Below are positions 49,541-61,584 of a stretch of DNA of 64,000 bases, one piece after another (position 1 is the stretch's first letter; every line of letters starts with the position of its first letter). Source of the DNA: Kineococcus gynurae. GTDB taxonomy: Bacteria > Actinomycetota > Actinomycetes > Actinomycetales > Kineococcaceae. The stretch is from the NCBI RefSeq assembly GCF_050871315.1, contig NZ_JBJLRE010000006.1; one strand, given 5' to 3'. The position numbers and the translations under genes were made by a program. A model generated the notes under the pieces. That model saw nothing but the letters and a program-made list of their open reading frames with translations, was not told where the DNA came from and ran no database searches.

Positions 49541-51217
49541 TCACTCGTCGGAGACGGTGACGGTGTTCCACACCTCGTCCTGGGTGGGGCTCGGCACGTA
49601 CCCCTTGACCCCGGCGGCGAAACCCAGCGAGGGGACCGGGCTCGCGACCGGAATCCCGGGCAGCAGCTGCATGATCTGCTCGTTGATCGCCTGGTAGGCG
49701 CTCACCTGCTCGGCCTGGCTGGTGACCTCGCGGGCGGCGGCCAGGGCGTCGAACAACCCCTGGTCGGTGAAACCCCACTCGTTGGTGGCCGCACCGAAGA
49801 ACACCCCGACGAAGTTGTCCGGGTCGTTGTAGTCACCGGTCCAGCCCAGCAGGTGGATCCCGTGGTCGGTCGTGCCCTGCACGGTGTCCAGGTAGTTGGG
49901 GCTCCACTGCTCCGAGACCGGGGTGACCGTGATACCCACCGCTTCCAGCTGCGGGCGTACGGAGTTGTAGATGTCCTCCGGGGAGGGCATGTAGGGCCGC
50001 GAGACGCCGGTGGGCCAGTTGAACGTGAGCTGCAGGTTCGACTGCCCGGCCTCCGAGAGCAGCTGCCGGGCCCGGTCGGGGTCGTGGTCGTAGGTGGTGA
50101 CCGCGTCGTTGTACCCGACCACGTTGCTCGGCATGAACTGCGTCGCCGGCTGGGTCCCCTCGGGCAACGAGTTCGAGATGACCGCGTTCTTGTCGATCGC
50201 GTGGGCGATGGCCTGCCGGACGCGCGGGTCGGCCAGGGCGGGCTGGGCCTGGTTCATGCCGATGTAGAGGATGTTGAACGCCGGGCGTTCCAGGACCTGG
50301 AACCCGCCGTTCTTCAGGGTGGCGACGTCGTTCGGGGCGACGAGGTCGTAACCGTCGATGTCGCCGTTCTCCAGGGCCTGCCGCCGCGCGGTCCCGTCGT
50401 CGATGATACGGATGACGGCCGTGGCGACCTTGGCCTTCTCACCCCAGTAGTCGTCGTTGCGGACGAGCCGGACCTGCTGGCCGCGCTGCCACTCGTCGAA
50501 CTTGAACGGCCCGGTCCCGACCGGGTTGGTCGTGGCGTAGGCGTTCTGCCGCGGGTCGGCGCCGTCGGCGCCGTTGCCGTTGCCCTCCTCGATCGCCTTG
50601 GTCTCCTGCATGGAGAACGCGGGCAGCGTGAGCGAGGCGAGGAAGCCGGCGAAGGGCCGCGTCAGGTTGACCGTGACGGTGCCGTCCGGGTTGGCCGTCG
50701 AGCCCGCGTAGAGCGGCTCCCCCAGCGCGTCGTCGTCGTTGACCGCGAACCCTCGGAAGATCGAGCGGTAGTAGTAGGCCAGGTTCTCGCCCTGGACGAC
50801 CCCGCGGAAGTTGAACCAGCGCTCGAAGTTGGCGACCACCGCGGCGGCGTCGAAGGGCTCGCCGTTGTGGAACGTCACCCCCTCCTGGAGGGTGAACGTG
50901 TAGCTCAGCCCGTCGGGGGCCGCGGTCCACTCCGTCGCGAGGGAGGGCGCGAGGTCGGTGCTGCCGGAGGCGTTGGAGATGAGGCCCTCGAAGATCTGGC
51001 GGCTGATGCGGAAGGTCTCCCCGTCGCTGGCCAGCGCCGGGTCGAGGGAGTCCGGGTCGGAGGACTGACCGAACACGAACGTGTCCGCGGCCGATCCCCC
51101 ACCGCCGCCGCCCTGCTCGTCCCGCTCGCTGGCGACGCAGCCGGAGACCCCGACCAGGGAGGCCGCGGCGAGCGTGGAGAGGGTGAAGGTGCGGCGGGTG
51201 GGACTCTGCTCGAGCAT
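49541..51217 (-). CDS. dppA: Peptide-binding lipoprotein of the ABC importer
   Basis: A 558-aa extracytoplasmic solute-binding protein of family 5. The signal peptide has RR (PTRRTF), a hydrophobic core and lipobox V24-S-G-C27, so it should be a lipoprotein processed after Lgt. A Gly-rich linker leads into TFVFGQSSDPDSLDPALASDGE and later family motifs (NPVGTGPFKFDEW, DPRVRQAIAHAIDKN). The ATG 51217 is preferred because a GAGGA ribosome site lies 6-7 bases upstream. An ATG ten codons earlier (51247) has none. Substrate is unknown: peptides, or opine-like compounds given the nearby SolA-type oxidase. Confidence 0.92.
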   Translation of the reverse strand: MLEQSPTRRTFTLSTLAAASLVGVSGCVASERDEQGGGGGGSAADTFVFGQSSDPDSLDPALASDGETFRISRQIFEGLISNASGSTDLAPSLATEWTAAPDGLSYTFTLQEGVTFHNGEPFDAAAVVANFERWFNFRGVVQGENLAYYYRSIFRGFAVNDDDALGEPLYAGSTANPDGTVTVNLTRPFAGFLASLTLPAFSMQETKAIEEGNGNGADGADPRQNAYATTNPVGTGPFKFDEWQRGQQVRLVRNDDYWGEKAKVATAVIRIIDDGTARRQALENGDIDGYDLVAPNDVATLKNGGFQVLERPAFNILYIGMNQAQPALADPRVRQAIAHAIDKNAVISNSLPEGTQPATQFMPSNVVGYNDAVTTYDHDPDRARQLLSEAGQSNLQLTFNWPTGVSRPYMPSPEDIYNSVRPQLEAVGITVTPVSEQWSPNYLDTVQGTTDHGIHLLGWTGDYNDPDNFVGVFFGAATNEWGFTDQGLFDALAAAREVTSQAEQVSAYQAINEQIMQLLPGIPVASPVPSLGFAAGVKGYVPSPTQDEVWNTVTVSDE

Positions 51218-51262
51218 GGACGTCCTCGTCTTCCGGATCGACAACATCGGTCGGACGCGGTG

Positions 51263-51291
51263 ACGCTAGACGATGGCTGTGTGTTCACCAA
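51263..51291 (-). promoter_or_regulatory. Promoter of the dpp operon
   Basis: Minus-strand TTGGTG (complement of 51286-51291), a 17-base spacer and TAGCGT (complement of 51263-51268) resemble a housekeeping promoter. Predicted start of transcription is near 51256, about 39 bases before the dppA ATG. Confidence 0.45.
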
Positions 51292-51428
51292 ACACCGGCC
51301 CCGTTCGACACGAAGTCGTTACCAGGTCGGGATCCCGCGCGGATTGTCCGATCATGCCCGTCCGGGGCGGTCGTTCTGCGTCCGGCCGGGGTCGTCGGGG
51401 GCGCTCACCAGGTCATCCCCGGCGCCCC

Positions 51429-51457
51429 GGGAGCACTGAGAGGGGTTCAGTGCTCCC
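51429..51457 (-). terminator. Terminator of the pyr-solA operon
   Basis: GGGAGCACTGA (51429-51439) and TCAGTGCTCCC (51447-51457) form a perfect 11-bp stem with a 7-base loop. The solA stop codon (complement of 51447-51449) is inside the stem. It should end the long pyrimidine transcript and insulate the divergently started dpp operon. Confidence 0.75.
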
Positions 51458-52652
51458 CGTTCAGGCGGAACGTCGGGACGAAACCGGGGTCGGTGAGGGC
51501 GGGGCGGTCGAAGGCGAAGGCCCCGATCGGGTGCTCGGTCCGCCCCTCCAGGCTGAGGTCGGCGGCGATCTGCCCGATGAGGCCGGCGAACTTGCCGGCG
51601 TGACCGGCACCGAGCAGCGCCAGCACCCGGGGGTGGCCCGGGACCCGGTCGATGACGAAGTCCCGGTCGGGGGTCATGTCGTAGACGCAGGTCTTGCTCA
51701 GCAGCTCCGGTCCGACCGCGTCCGGCAGGTGCCGTTCGAGGAACCTCCGCAGCAGCGCGGTCTCCGCCGGATCGGGGTCGTAGGAACGCTCCTCGGAGCG
51801 GATGAACCGCCCCGACATGTCCCGGGCGACCTTGACGGCCGGCTCGCCGAACACCGGGAAGCCGTAGTGCACCCGGTCCTCCCCGGGCCCGCCCCCGCCG
51901 TGGAAGACGAACATGGGGAACCGGTCCGGGGCGAAACGCGCCAGGTGCGGGCCGGCGAAGTACCCGACCTGCTCCTGGCTCAGGGTCATCTCCCAGGGCA
52001 GGCCCAGGTCCTCCCGCAGGTGAGGTAACCAGCTGGCCACGGCCAGGACGACGTTCTCGGCCCGCACCGGACCGCGATCGGTCTCCAGGCGGACCCCGTC
52101 GGCCGTGGAGGCGAGGCCGGTGACGGTCGTCGAGGCCCGGAACTCCACGCCCCGGGCCCGGGCCAGCGCCACGTGGCCGGCGCCCGCCTTGCGGATGTCG
52201 AGGATCCCGCCCTCGGCCTGGAACAACCCGCGGACGTCGTCGTCGATGCGCCACTGCGGGAACCGTCGGCGGATCTCGGCCGCGGTCAGCTCCTCGAACT
52301 CGTGCCCCTCGGCCCGCATGGCCGCCCGGTAGTTCGCGAGGGTCGTCTCCCCCGCCGTGCCGTCGGCGGCGAGGTCCAGGCCCCCGGTCACCGTCACCAG
52401 CGGCAGCCCGGTCTCCGCCTCGACCTCGGCCCAGGCGGCGTAGGCCGCCCGGGTCAGGGCGGCGTACTCCGGTGCGTGGTAGGCGTGCCGGATGATCCGC
52501 GAGTGGTCCTCCGACGCCCCGCGGCCGTGGCCGAGCTCGAACTGCTCGAGGACCAGGACGTCGTGGGCGCCCCGCCGCGACAACCAGTACGCCGCGGCGG
52601 TTCCGAGCGCCCCCGCCCCGACGACGACGTGCGTCCGGTGCTCGACGGTCAC
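51447..52652 (-). CDS. SolA-like FAD-dependent N-methyl-amino-acid oxidase
   Basis: A 401-aa flavoprotein with the dinucleotide fold HVVVGAGALGTAAAYWLSRRG and the DAO-family RASEDHSRIIRHAYH-like segment (GASEDHSRIIRHAYH). C322 in LLSKTCVYDMTPDRDFVID sits where monomeric sarcosine oxidase and N-methyltryptophan oxidase bind FAD covalently. GAGHAGKFAGLIGQIAADL is the C-terminal flavin region. It probably oxidises a secondary amino acid such as sarcosine or an N-methyl amino acid, releasing hydrogen peroxide. The GTG start (VTVEHRTHVV) is 4 bp after pyrF, so it is the last gene of the pyrimidine operon, an unexpected place. It could also serve the adjacent dpp importer. Confidence 0.84.
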   Translation of the reverse strand: MTVEHRTHVVVGAGALGTAAAYWLSRRGAHDVLVLEQFELGHGRGASEDHSRIIRHAYHAPEYAALTRAAYAAWAEVEAETGLPLVTVTGGLDLAADGTAGETTLANYRAAMRAEGHEFEELTAAEIRRRFPQWRIDDDVRGLFQAEGGILDIRKAGAGHVALARARGVEFRASTTVTGLASTADGVRLETDRGPVRAENVVLAVASWLPHLREDLGLPWEMTLSQEQVGYFAGPHLARFAPDRFPMFVFHGGGGPGEDRVHYGFPVFGEPAVKVARDMSGRFIRSEERSYDPDPAETALLRRFLERHLPDAVGPELLSKTCVYDMTPDRDFVIDRVPGHPRVLALLGAGHAGKFAGLIGQIAADLSLEGRTEHPIGAFAFDRPALTDPGFVPTFRLNGEH

Positions 52653-52656
52653 GGCC

Positions 52657-53489
52657 TCACGCCCCCAGCGCTTCCCGGACGGCCGCGGCGGACCGGCGCG
52701 CGGCCTCGCGCAGGGAGCGGGGGTCGGGGCCGGCGGCGAGGATCTCGCGCGAGCTGGAGGCCAGGACCAGCCGGCGGGCGTCGCCGAAGACCCGGCGCAG
52801 GTCCTCGGCGGTCGCCCCCTGCGCGCCGACCCCGGGCGCGAGCAGCGGACCGTTGACGGCGCCCAGGTCGATGCCGAGGTCGTCGACGGCCGAGCCGACC
52901 GTGGCCCCGACCACCAGACCCACGTCGCCCAGGGGCGAGACACCGGCGTTCTCCGCGGCGGCGGCCGCGGCGACCGCCCCCGCCACCGACGTGCCCCCGA
53001 GCCGGGCGTGCTGGACGCCCGCCCCCTCGGGGTTGGAGGTGAGGGCGAGGACGAACACCCCGCGCCCGTGGGCGGCGGCCACGTCGAGCACCGGGCGCAG
53101 CGACCCGAACCCGAGGTAGGGCGAGACCGTCACCGCGTCCCCGGCCAACGGCGAGTCCCCCGCGAACGCGTCGGCGTAGGCGGCCATGGTCGAACCGATG
53201 TCGCCGCGCTTGGCGTCGACGATCGTCAGCACGTCGGCGTCCCGGGCGTCGGCCACGACCCGTTCCAGGGCCTGCAAGCCGCGCGAGCCGTGCCGCTCGA
53301 AGAACGCGGCCTGCGGTTTGAGGCAGGAGACCGACCCGGCCAGCGCCTCGACGCAGGTGCGCCCGAACCGCTCGACGCCCTCGGCGGTGTCGGGCAGACC
53401 CCAGGCGGCGAGCAGCGGGGTGTGCGGGTCGATGCCCGCGCACAACGGACCGTGCTCGGCCACGGCCGCGGCCAGTCGCGCCCCGAACC

Positions 53490-53493
<4 letters not shown>
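52657..53493 (-). CDS. pyrF: Orotidine 5'-phosphate decarboxylase
   Basis: Final step to UMP. The 278-aa protein is the longer type 2 OMP decarboxylase usual in actinobacteria. The catalytic motif is VDAKRGDIGSTMAAYADA, with substrate contacts in LCAGIDPHTPLLAAWG and the C-terminal GVGAQGATAEDLRRVFG. The GTG start overlaps the carB stop as GTGA. In many actinobacteria pyrD lies between carB and pyrF, but here it does not. Confidence 0.95.
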
Positions 53494-56794
<3,301 letters not shown>

Positions 56795-56795
<1 letters not shown>

Positions 56796-57967
56796 CAGGC
56801 GTCCTTCTCGTTCTCGTCAGGGGTGGCGGTCCCGGCCATGAGGTCGACGAAGCGGTCGAACAGGTAGCTCGCGTCGTGCGGACCGGCGGCCGCCTCCGGG
56901 TGGTACTGCACGCTGAAGGCCGGGGTGTCCAGGCAGCGCAGGCCCTCGACCACGTCGTCGTTGAGGCAGACGTGGCTGACCTCGGCCCGACCGTAGGGCG
57001 TCTCGCGCACCTCGCCGGCGCGGCCGTCGACCGCGAACCCGTGGTTGTGCGCGGTGACCTCGACCTTGCGGGTGCTGAGGTCCATCACCGGCTGGTTGAT
57101 CCCGCGGTGGCCGTACTTGAGCTTGTAGGTGCCGAAACCGAGGGCCCGGCCGAGCAGCTGGTTGCCGTAGCAGATGCCGAAGAACGGGATCCGGCGCTCC
57201 AGCACGTTCTGCAGGAGCTCGATCTCGTGGGTGGCCGCGGCCGGGTCGCCGGGACCGTTGGAGAAGAACACCCCGTCGGGGGCTCCCCCGTCGGCACCGC
57301 TGGTGAGCACCTGCTCCAGGCTGGCGGTGGAGGGCAGGACCGTCACCTCGATCCCCCGTTCGGCCATGCGCTGCGGGGTCATCGACTTGATGCCGAGGTC
57401 GAGCGCGGCGACGCTGAAGCGGCGCTCACCGACGGCCGGCACGGTGTAGGGCTCGTCGGTGGAGACCAGGCTCGCGAGGTCGGTGCCGACCATCGCGGGG
57501 GCCTCGCCGACGACCCGCCGCAGTTCCTCGACCGGGCGGGCCGCGTCGGGGCCGGAGAAGATGCCGACCCGCATGGCCCCGCGCTCGCGCAGGTGCCGGG
57601 TCAGGGCCCGGGTGTCGACGCCGGAGATGCCGACGACCCCCTGGGCGGCGAGCTCGTCGCCGAGGGACCGCCGGGAGCGCCAGTTCGACGGGATGCGCGC
57701 GGGGTCGCGCACGACGTATCCGGCCACCCAGATCCGGGTGGACTCCTGGTCCTCGTCGTTGTAGCCGGTGTTGCCCACGTGCGGGGCCGTCATGACGACG
57801 ACCTGGCGGTGGTAGCTCGGGTCGGTCAGCGTCTCCTGGTACCCGGTCATCCCGGTGGAGAACACCGCCTCGCCGACGGTCCGGCCGACGGCGCCGTAGG
57901 ACTCACCCCGGAAGGCGCGACCGTCCTCGAGGACGAGCACCGCCCCTCCCTGTTCCGCCGAGCTCAC
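56795..57967 (-). CDS. carA: Carbamoyl-phosphate synthase small subunit
   Basis: Glutaminase subunit that supplies ammonia to CarB. The 390-aa protein has the N-terminal small-subunit domain (LVLEDGRAFRGESYGA, TGYQETLTDPSYHRQ) and a class I glutamine amidotransferase. Its nucleophile lies in IPFFGICYGNQLLGRALG; the triad His/Glu lie in FSVQYHPEAAAGPHD. The usual GICLGHQ reads GICYGNQ here, keeping the catalytic Cys. The GTG start overlaps the PH-domain gene stop as GTGA. Confidence 0.97.
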
Positions 57968-58503
57968 GACGTCTCCCCTTCCTGCTCACCTTGTTCGATC
58001 TGCTTGCGCCGGGCGTTGCGCTCCCGCAGGAGCTCCTCGACCTGCCGGGCGAACCGGGCGCCCTCGGCCGGGTGGCGGGGCTTGACGCCGGTGTCCACCA
58101 CGCGGTCACCGAGCCTCCAGCGCACGACCAGCAGGCCGTCGCCCTTGCCCATCCACTTGCCGACCATGCCGGGGCCGTGCCCGATCCCGACGATGTCGGC
58201 CGGGGCCACCACGAACGAGCGGGCGCCCTGGCGGAGGAAACCGATGCCCCCGTCGACGAACCCGACGCGCACGGCGCTGCGGGTGCCGAGCCCGTGGGCG
58301 GCGATCCGGTCCAGCGCGTTCTCGGCGTCGGTCGTCGACACGTAGACGCCCTCGACCTGGTCGCTGAGCGTCTTCCAGTCCCGGGCCCCGCCGGGGCGGG
58401 GCAGCTCCCCCTGCCGCTGGGCGCGGCCACGGTACCCGGCGAACATCATGCGCCAGAGCAGCAGCAGGCCGATGAGCAGGATGATGACGGCGAGCCAGCG
58501 CAT
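57964..58503 (-). CDS. PH-like membrane protein of the pyr operon
   Basis: A 179-aa protein with one N-terminal membrane helix (about residues 3-22), then a basic stretch and a soluble PH-like domain (GVYVSTTDAENALDRIAAHGLGTRSAVRVGFVDGGIGFLR). A charged helical tail rich in Arg/Glu ends it. Such proteins occur between carA and pyrC in many actinobacterial pyrimidine operons and have been called transporter or PH-domain proteins without evidence of function. The ATG overlaps the pyrC stop by one base. Confidence 0.82.
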   Translation of the reverse strand: MRWLAVIILLIGLLLLWRMMFAGYRGRAQRQGELPRPGGARDWKTLSDQVEGVYVSTTDAENALDRIAAHGLGTRSAVRVGFVDGGIGFLRQGARSFVVAPADIVGIGHGPGMVGKWMGKGDGLLVVRWRLGDRVVDTGVKPRHPAEGARFARQVEELLRERNARRKQIEQGEQEGETS

Positions 58504-59792
58504 CAGACCGCACCCCCCGCCGCGAAGGTCCGTCGACCGCGCAGGAAGGTCGCGACGACGCGACCCGGCAGCTCCAGCCCGCGGAACGGCGAGTTGCGAC
58601 CGGCGGTGGCGTGCCGCGAGGGGTCGACGACCGTGCGCGCCGAGGCGTCCACCAGCACGAGGTTGGCGGGCGAGCCCACGGCCAACGGTCGACCCTGGTG
58701 GGTCAACCGGCCGATGCGGGCCGGCGCCACCGACAGGCGGTCGGCGACCTGCTCCCAGGTCAGCAGCCCCGTCTCGACCATCGCGTGCTGGACCACCGAC
58801 AGGGCGGTCTCCAACCCGGTCATGCCCATGGCCGCGGCGCCCCACTCGCAGTCCTTGTCCTCCACCGGGTGGGGGGCGTGGTCGGTGGCGACGACGTCGA
58901 TCGTCCCGTCGGCCAGACCCTCGCGGACCGCCTCGACGTCGGCGCGGGTCCGCAGCGGCGGGTTCACCTTGAAGACCGGGTCGTAGCCGGAGACCAGCTC
59001 GTCGGTCAGCAGCAGGTGGTGCGGGGTGACCTCGGCCGTGACCTGCACGCCCCGGGCCTTGGCCCAGCGGACGATCTCGACGGAGCCGGCCGTGGACAGG
59101 TGGCACACGTGCAACCGCGAGCCGACGTGGTCGGCCAGCAGCACGTCGCGGGCGATGATCGCCTCCTCGGCCACGCTCGGCCAGCCGCGCAGCCCCAGGC
59201 GGGAGGAGACCACGCCCTCGTTCATCTGGGCCCCGTCGGTGAGCCGGGGCTCCTGGGCGTGCTGGGCGATCACCCCGTCGAAGGCCTTGACGTACTCCAG
59301 CGCCCGGCGCATCACGACGGCGTCGGCGACGCAGTGCCCGTCGTCGGAGAAGACCCGCACGGCCGCGGCCGAGTCGGCCATGGCGCCGAGCTCGGCGAGC
59401 TGCTCGCCGCGCAGACCGACGGTCACCGCGCCGATGGGCTGGACCTCGGCGTGCCCGGCCTCCTCCCCGAGGCGCCGGACCTGCTCGACGACCCCGGCCG
59501 TGTCGGCCACGGGGAACGTGTTGGCCATCGCGAACACGGCGGTGAACCCGCCGGCCGCGGCCGCCCGGGTGCCGGAGTCCACCGTCTCGGCGTCCTCGCG
59601 GCCCGGTTCGCGCAGGTGGGTGTGCAGGTCGACCAGGCCGGGCAGCGCCACGAGCCCGGCCGCCTCGACGACCTCGGCCCCCGCGGGGGCGCTCAGCCCG
59701 GCGCCGACCTCGGCGATCACGCCGTCGCGCAGCAGCAGGTCGGTGGCCTCCGCGCCGAGCGGGGCGACCCCGCGGACGAGGGTGGTGCTCAC
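58503..59792 (-). CDS. pyrC: Dihydroorotase
   Basis: Cyclises carbamoyl-aspartate to dihydroorotate. The 429-aa amidohydrolase is the type I form with DLHTHLREPGREDAETVDSG (metal histidines), the later VCHLSTAGSVEIVRWAKARGVQVTAEVTPHHLLL, and the catalytic Asp in ATDHAPHPVEDK. The GTG start overlaps the pyrB stop, keeping the pyrB-pyrC coupling. Confidence 0.97.
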   Translation of the reverse strand: MSTTLVRGVAPLGAEATDLLLRDGVIAEVGAGLSAPAGAEVVEAAGLVALPGLVDLHTHLREPGREDAETVDSGTRAAAAGGFTAVFAMANTFPVADTAGVVEQVRRLGEEAGHAEVQPIGAVTVGLRGEQLAELGAMADSAAAVRVFSDDGHCVADAVVMRRALEYVKAFDGVIAQHAQEPRLTDGAQMNEGVVSSRLGLRGWPSVAEEAIIARDVLLADHVGSRLHVCHLSTAGSVEIVRWAKARGVQVTAEVTPHHLLLTDELVSGYDPVFKVNPPLRTRADVEAVREGLADGTIDVVATDHAPHPVEDKDCEWGAAAMGMTGLETALSVVQHAMVETGLLTWEQVADRLSVAPARIGRLTHQGRPLAVGSPANLVLVDASARTVVDPSRHATAGRNSPFRGLELPGRVVATFLRGRRTFAAGGAV

Positions 59793-60748
59793 TGGTTGCC
59801 TCCCGGTGTCTCGCCGGCCATCAGCAGGTAGAGGACGGCCATCCGCACGGCCACGCCGTTGCCGACCTGCTCGACGATCGTCGAGCGGGGGCTGTCGGCG
59901 GCGTCGGCGGAGATCTCCAGCCCGCGGTTCATGGGGCCGGGGTGCATGACGATGGTGTGCGCGGGCAGCAGCGCGAGCCGGTCGCGGCCGAGGCCGTAGC
60001 GACGGGTGTACTCGCGCGCGGAGGGGAAGAACCCGCCCGCGGCGGCGTCCATCCGTTCGCGCTGGACCCGCAGCATCATCACGGCGTCGGGCTCGCCCTC
60101 GGCGAGCGCCGCGTCGAGGTCGGTGGTGACCGCGCAGGGCCAGGTCTCGACGCCGAAGGGCAGCAGGGTGGGCGGCGCGACCAGGGTCACGTGCGCCCCG
60201 AGGGTGTGCAGCAGCAGCACGTTGGAGCGGGCCACCCGCGAGTGCAGCACGTCGCCGACGACGACCACCCGCGCTCCGCGGAGGTCTCCGGTCGAGGCGC
60301 GCAGGTGCCGGCGCATCGTGTACGCGTCGAGCAGGGCCTGGGTCGGGTGCTCGTGGGTCCCGTCGCCGGCGTTGACGACGTTGCCGGAGACCCAGCCCGC
60401 GTGGGCCAGGCGGTGCGGACCGCCCGAGGCCCAGTGCCGCACGACGACCGCGTCGGCCCCCATGGCCTGCAGCGTCAGCGCGGTGTCCTTGAGGGACTCG
60501 CCCTTGGAGACGCTGGAGCCCTTGGCCGAGAAGTTGATGACGTCGGCGGAGAGGCGCTTGGCGGCGGCCTCGAACGAGGTCCGGGTCCGGGTGGAGTCCT
60601 CGAAGAAGAGGTTGACGACCGTGCGACCGCGCAGCGTGGGGAGCTTCTTGATCTCCCGACGCTGGGTGGCGGCCATCTCCTCGGCGACGTCGAGGACCCG
60701 CACGGCGGCGTCGCGGTCGAGGTCGGCGGCGGAGAGCAGGTGTCGCAT
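59789..60748 (-). CDS. pyrB: Aspartate carbamoyltransferase catalytic subunit
   Basis: Joins carbamoyl phosphate to aspartate, the committed pyrimidine step. The 319-aa protein has the carbamoyl-phosphate loop FFEDSTRTRTSFE, HEHPTQALLDAYTMRRH and HTIVMHPGPMNRGLEI. There is no PyrI regulatory subunit nearby, as is normal in actinobacteria. The ATG overlaps the pyrR stop by one base; the longer open frame upstream is a shadow of pyrR. Confidence 0.97.
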   Translation of the reverse strand: MRHLLSAADLDRDAAVRVLDVAEEMAATQRREIKKLPTLRGRTVVNLFFEDSTRTRTSFEAAAKRLSADVINFSAKGSSVSKGESLKDTALTLQAMGADAVVVRHWASGGPHRLAHAGWVSGNVVNAGDGTHEHPTQALLDAYTMRRHLRASTGDLRGARVVVVGDVLHSRVARSNVLLLHTLGAHVTLVAPPTLLPFGVETWPCAVTTDLDAALAEGEPDAVMMLRVQRERMDAAAGGFFPSAREYTRRYGLGRDRLALLPAHTIVMHPGPMNRGLEISADAADSPRSTIVEQVGNGVAVRMAVLYLLMAGETPGGNQ

Positions 60749-61317
60749 CAGTTGCCCCCCCGTCCGGAGATCAGGACGGCGTCGCGGCCGTCCAGCTCGG
60801 CGACCTGGACGTCGACGCGCTCGGCGAGGGAGGTGGGCAGGTTCTTGCCGACGTGGTCGGCGCGGATCGGCAGCTCGCGGTGACCGCGGTCGACGAGCAC
60901 GGCCAGGCGCACGACGCGGGGTCGGCCGAGCGCGGCGAGCGCGTCGAGGGCCGCCCGGATGGTCCGCCCCGAGAACAGCACGTCGTCGACCAGGACGACC
61001 GTCTTCTCGTCGATGCCGCCCGGCGGGAGCTCGGTGGGGAGCAGCTCGCGGACCGGGTGCCGACGGAGGTCGTCGCGGTACATGGTGACGTCGAGGGAGC
61101 CGGTGGGAACCTGGGAGCCCTCGACCTCGGCGATGCGGGCGGCGAGTCGCCGGGCCAGCTGCACCCCGCGCGTCGGGACGCCGAGCAGGACCAGCCCGGA
61201 CGAGCCCTTGTTGGCCTCGAGGATCTCGTGGGCGATGCGCGTCAGCGCCCGCTGGACGTCGGGTGCTTCGAGCAGGACCCGCGCGGGAGCCCCGGAAGCG
61301 TCCTGGGCAGCCGTCAC
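60748..61317 (-). CDS. pyrR: Bifunctional pyr operon regulator/uracil phosphoribosyltransferase
   Basis: An RNA-binding regulator that responds to UMP/UTP and also has uracil phosphoribosyltransferase activity. The 189-aa protein has the PRPP loop VVLVDDVLFSGRTIRAALDAL and the family segments RIAHEILEANKG and VLLGVPTRGVQLARRL. It heads the operon pyrR-pyrB-pyrC-PH protein-carA-carB-pyrF-solA. The GTG start has a strong AAGGAGGTC ribosome site, and the leader just upstream carries its own RNA-binding signature. Confidence 0.97.
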   Translation of the reverse strand: MTAAQDASGAPARVLLEAPDVQRALTRIAHEILEANKGSSGLVLLGVPTRGVQLARRLAARIAEVEGSQVPTGSLDVTMYRDDLRRHPVRELLPTELPPGGIDEKTVVLVDDVLFSGRTIRAALDALAALGRPRVVRLAVLVDRGHRELPIRADHVGKNLPTSLAERVDVQVAELDGRDAVLISGRGGN

Positions 61318-61320
61318 AGC

Positions 61321-61382
61321 GACCTCCTTCCCCGCCTCTCTGGACGGTCCTTAAAGGATGTCTGTTCACCGGATGTCTGAAC
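61321..61382 (-). promoter_or_regulatory. PyrR-binding leader controlling pyr operon translation
   Basis: On the minus strand the leader contains TCCAGAGAGGC (complement of 61334-61344), the loop consensus recognised by PyrR, ten bases before the AAGGAGGTC ribosome site (complement of 61321-61329). TCCTTTAAGGA (complement of 61348-61358) is self-complementary, and its TCCTT can also pair with the AAGGA of the ribosome site. That would be a natural hide-or-expose switch. Upstream, GTTCA/TGAAC (61364-61368 with 61378-61382) can form another hairpin, and GGATGTCTG is repeated (61356-61364, 61371-61379). Repression by sequestering the ribosome site, as in mycobacteria, fits. Confidence 0.7.
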
Positions 61383-61389
61383 GGTCCCG

Positions 61390-61395
61390 ACCCTA
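61390..61395 (-). promoter_or_regulatory. Candidate -10 element of the pyr operon
   Basis: TAGGGT on the minus strand fits the TANNNT -10 form. It places the transcript start near 61383, which matches the 5' edge of the PyrR leader. No good -35 hexamer is seen at the normal distance. Confidence 0.4.
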
Positions 61396-61548
61396 CCGGA
61401 CCTCGCCTGTCCCCCGGTCGGGGGTCACAGCGGACGCACCGGGTCCAACCAGGGTGCCGCAGCGATGCACACCCGTCACTTTGGGTAGTCAAGCTCGCGG
61501 CAGACGGGTGGTAAAGCCGCACTCTCCGCGCAGATGCGCGCGGTCAGC

Positions 61549-61578
61549 TTGACGGAGACATTCACGCTCAGTGACGAT
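61549..61578 (+). promoter_or_regulatory. bldD promoter with an internal BldD box
   Basis: TTGACG (61549-61554), an 18-base spacer and GACGAT (61573-61578) form a candidate promoter. The -10 ends six bases before the bldD ATG and there is no ribosome site, so the mRNA should be leaderless. The spacer contains TTCACGCTCAGTGAC (61561-61575), which agrees with the BldD operator form (A/T)TNACNC(A/T)GNGTNA(A/T) except at two positions. BldD bound there would block polymerase, giving autorepression. Confidence 0.6.
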
Positions 61579-61584
61579 TCTCGT

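Noticed and set aside
51447..52652. The pyr-operon oxidase as a replacement for dihydroorotate dehydrogenase
   Set aside because: It has the sarcosine-oxidase fold and covalent-flavin cysteine, not a PyrD barrel or its orotate motifs.
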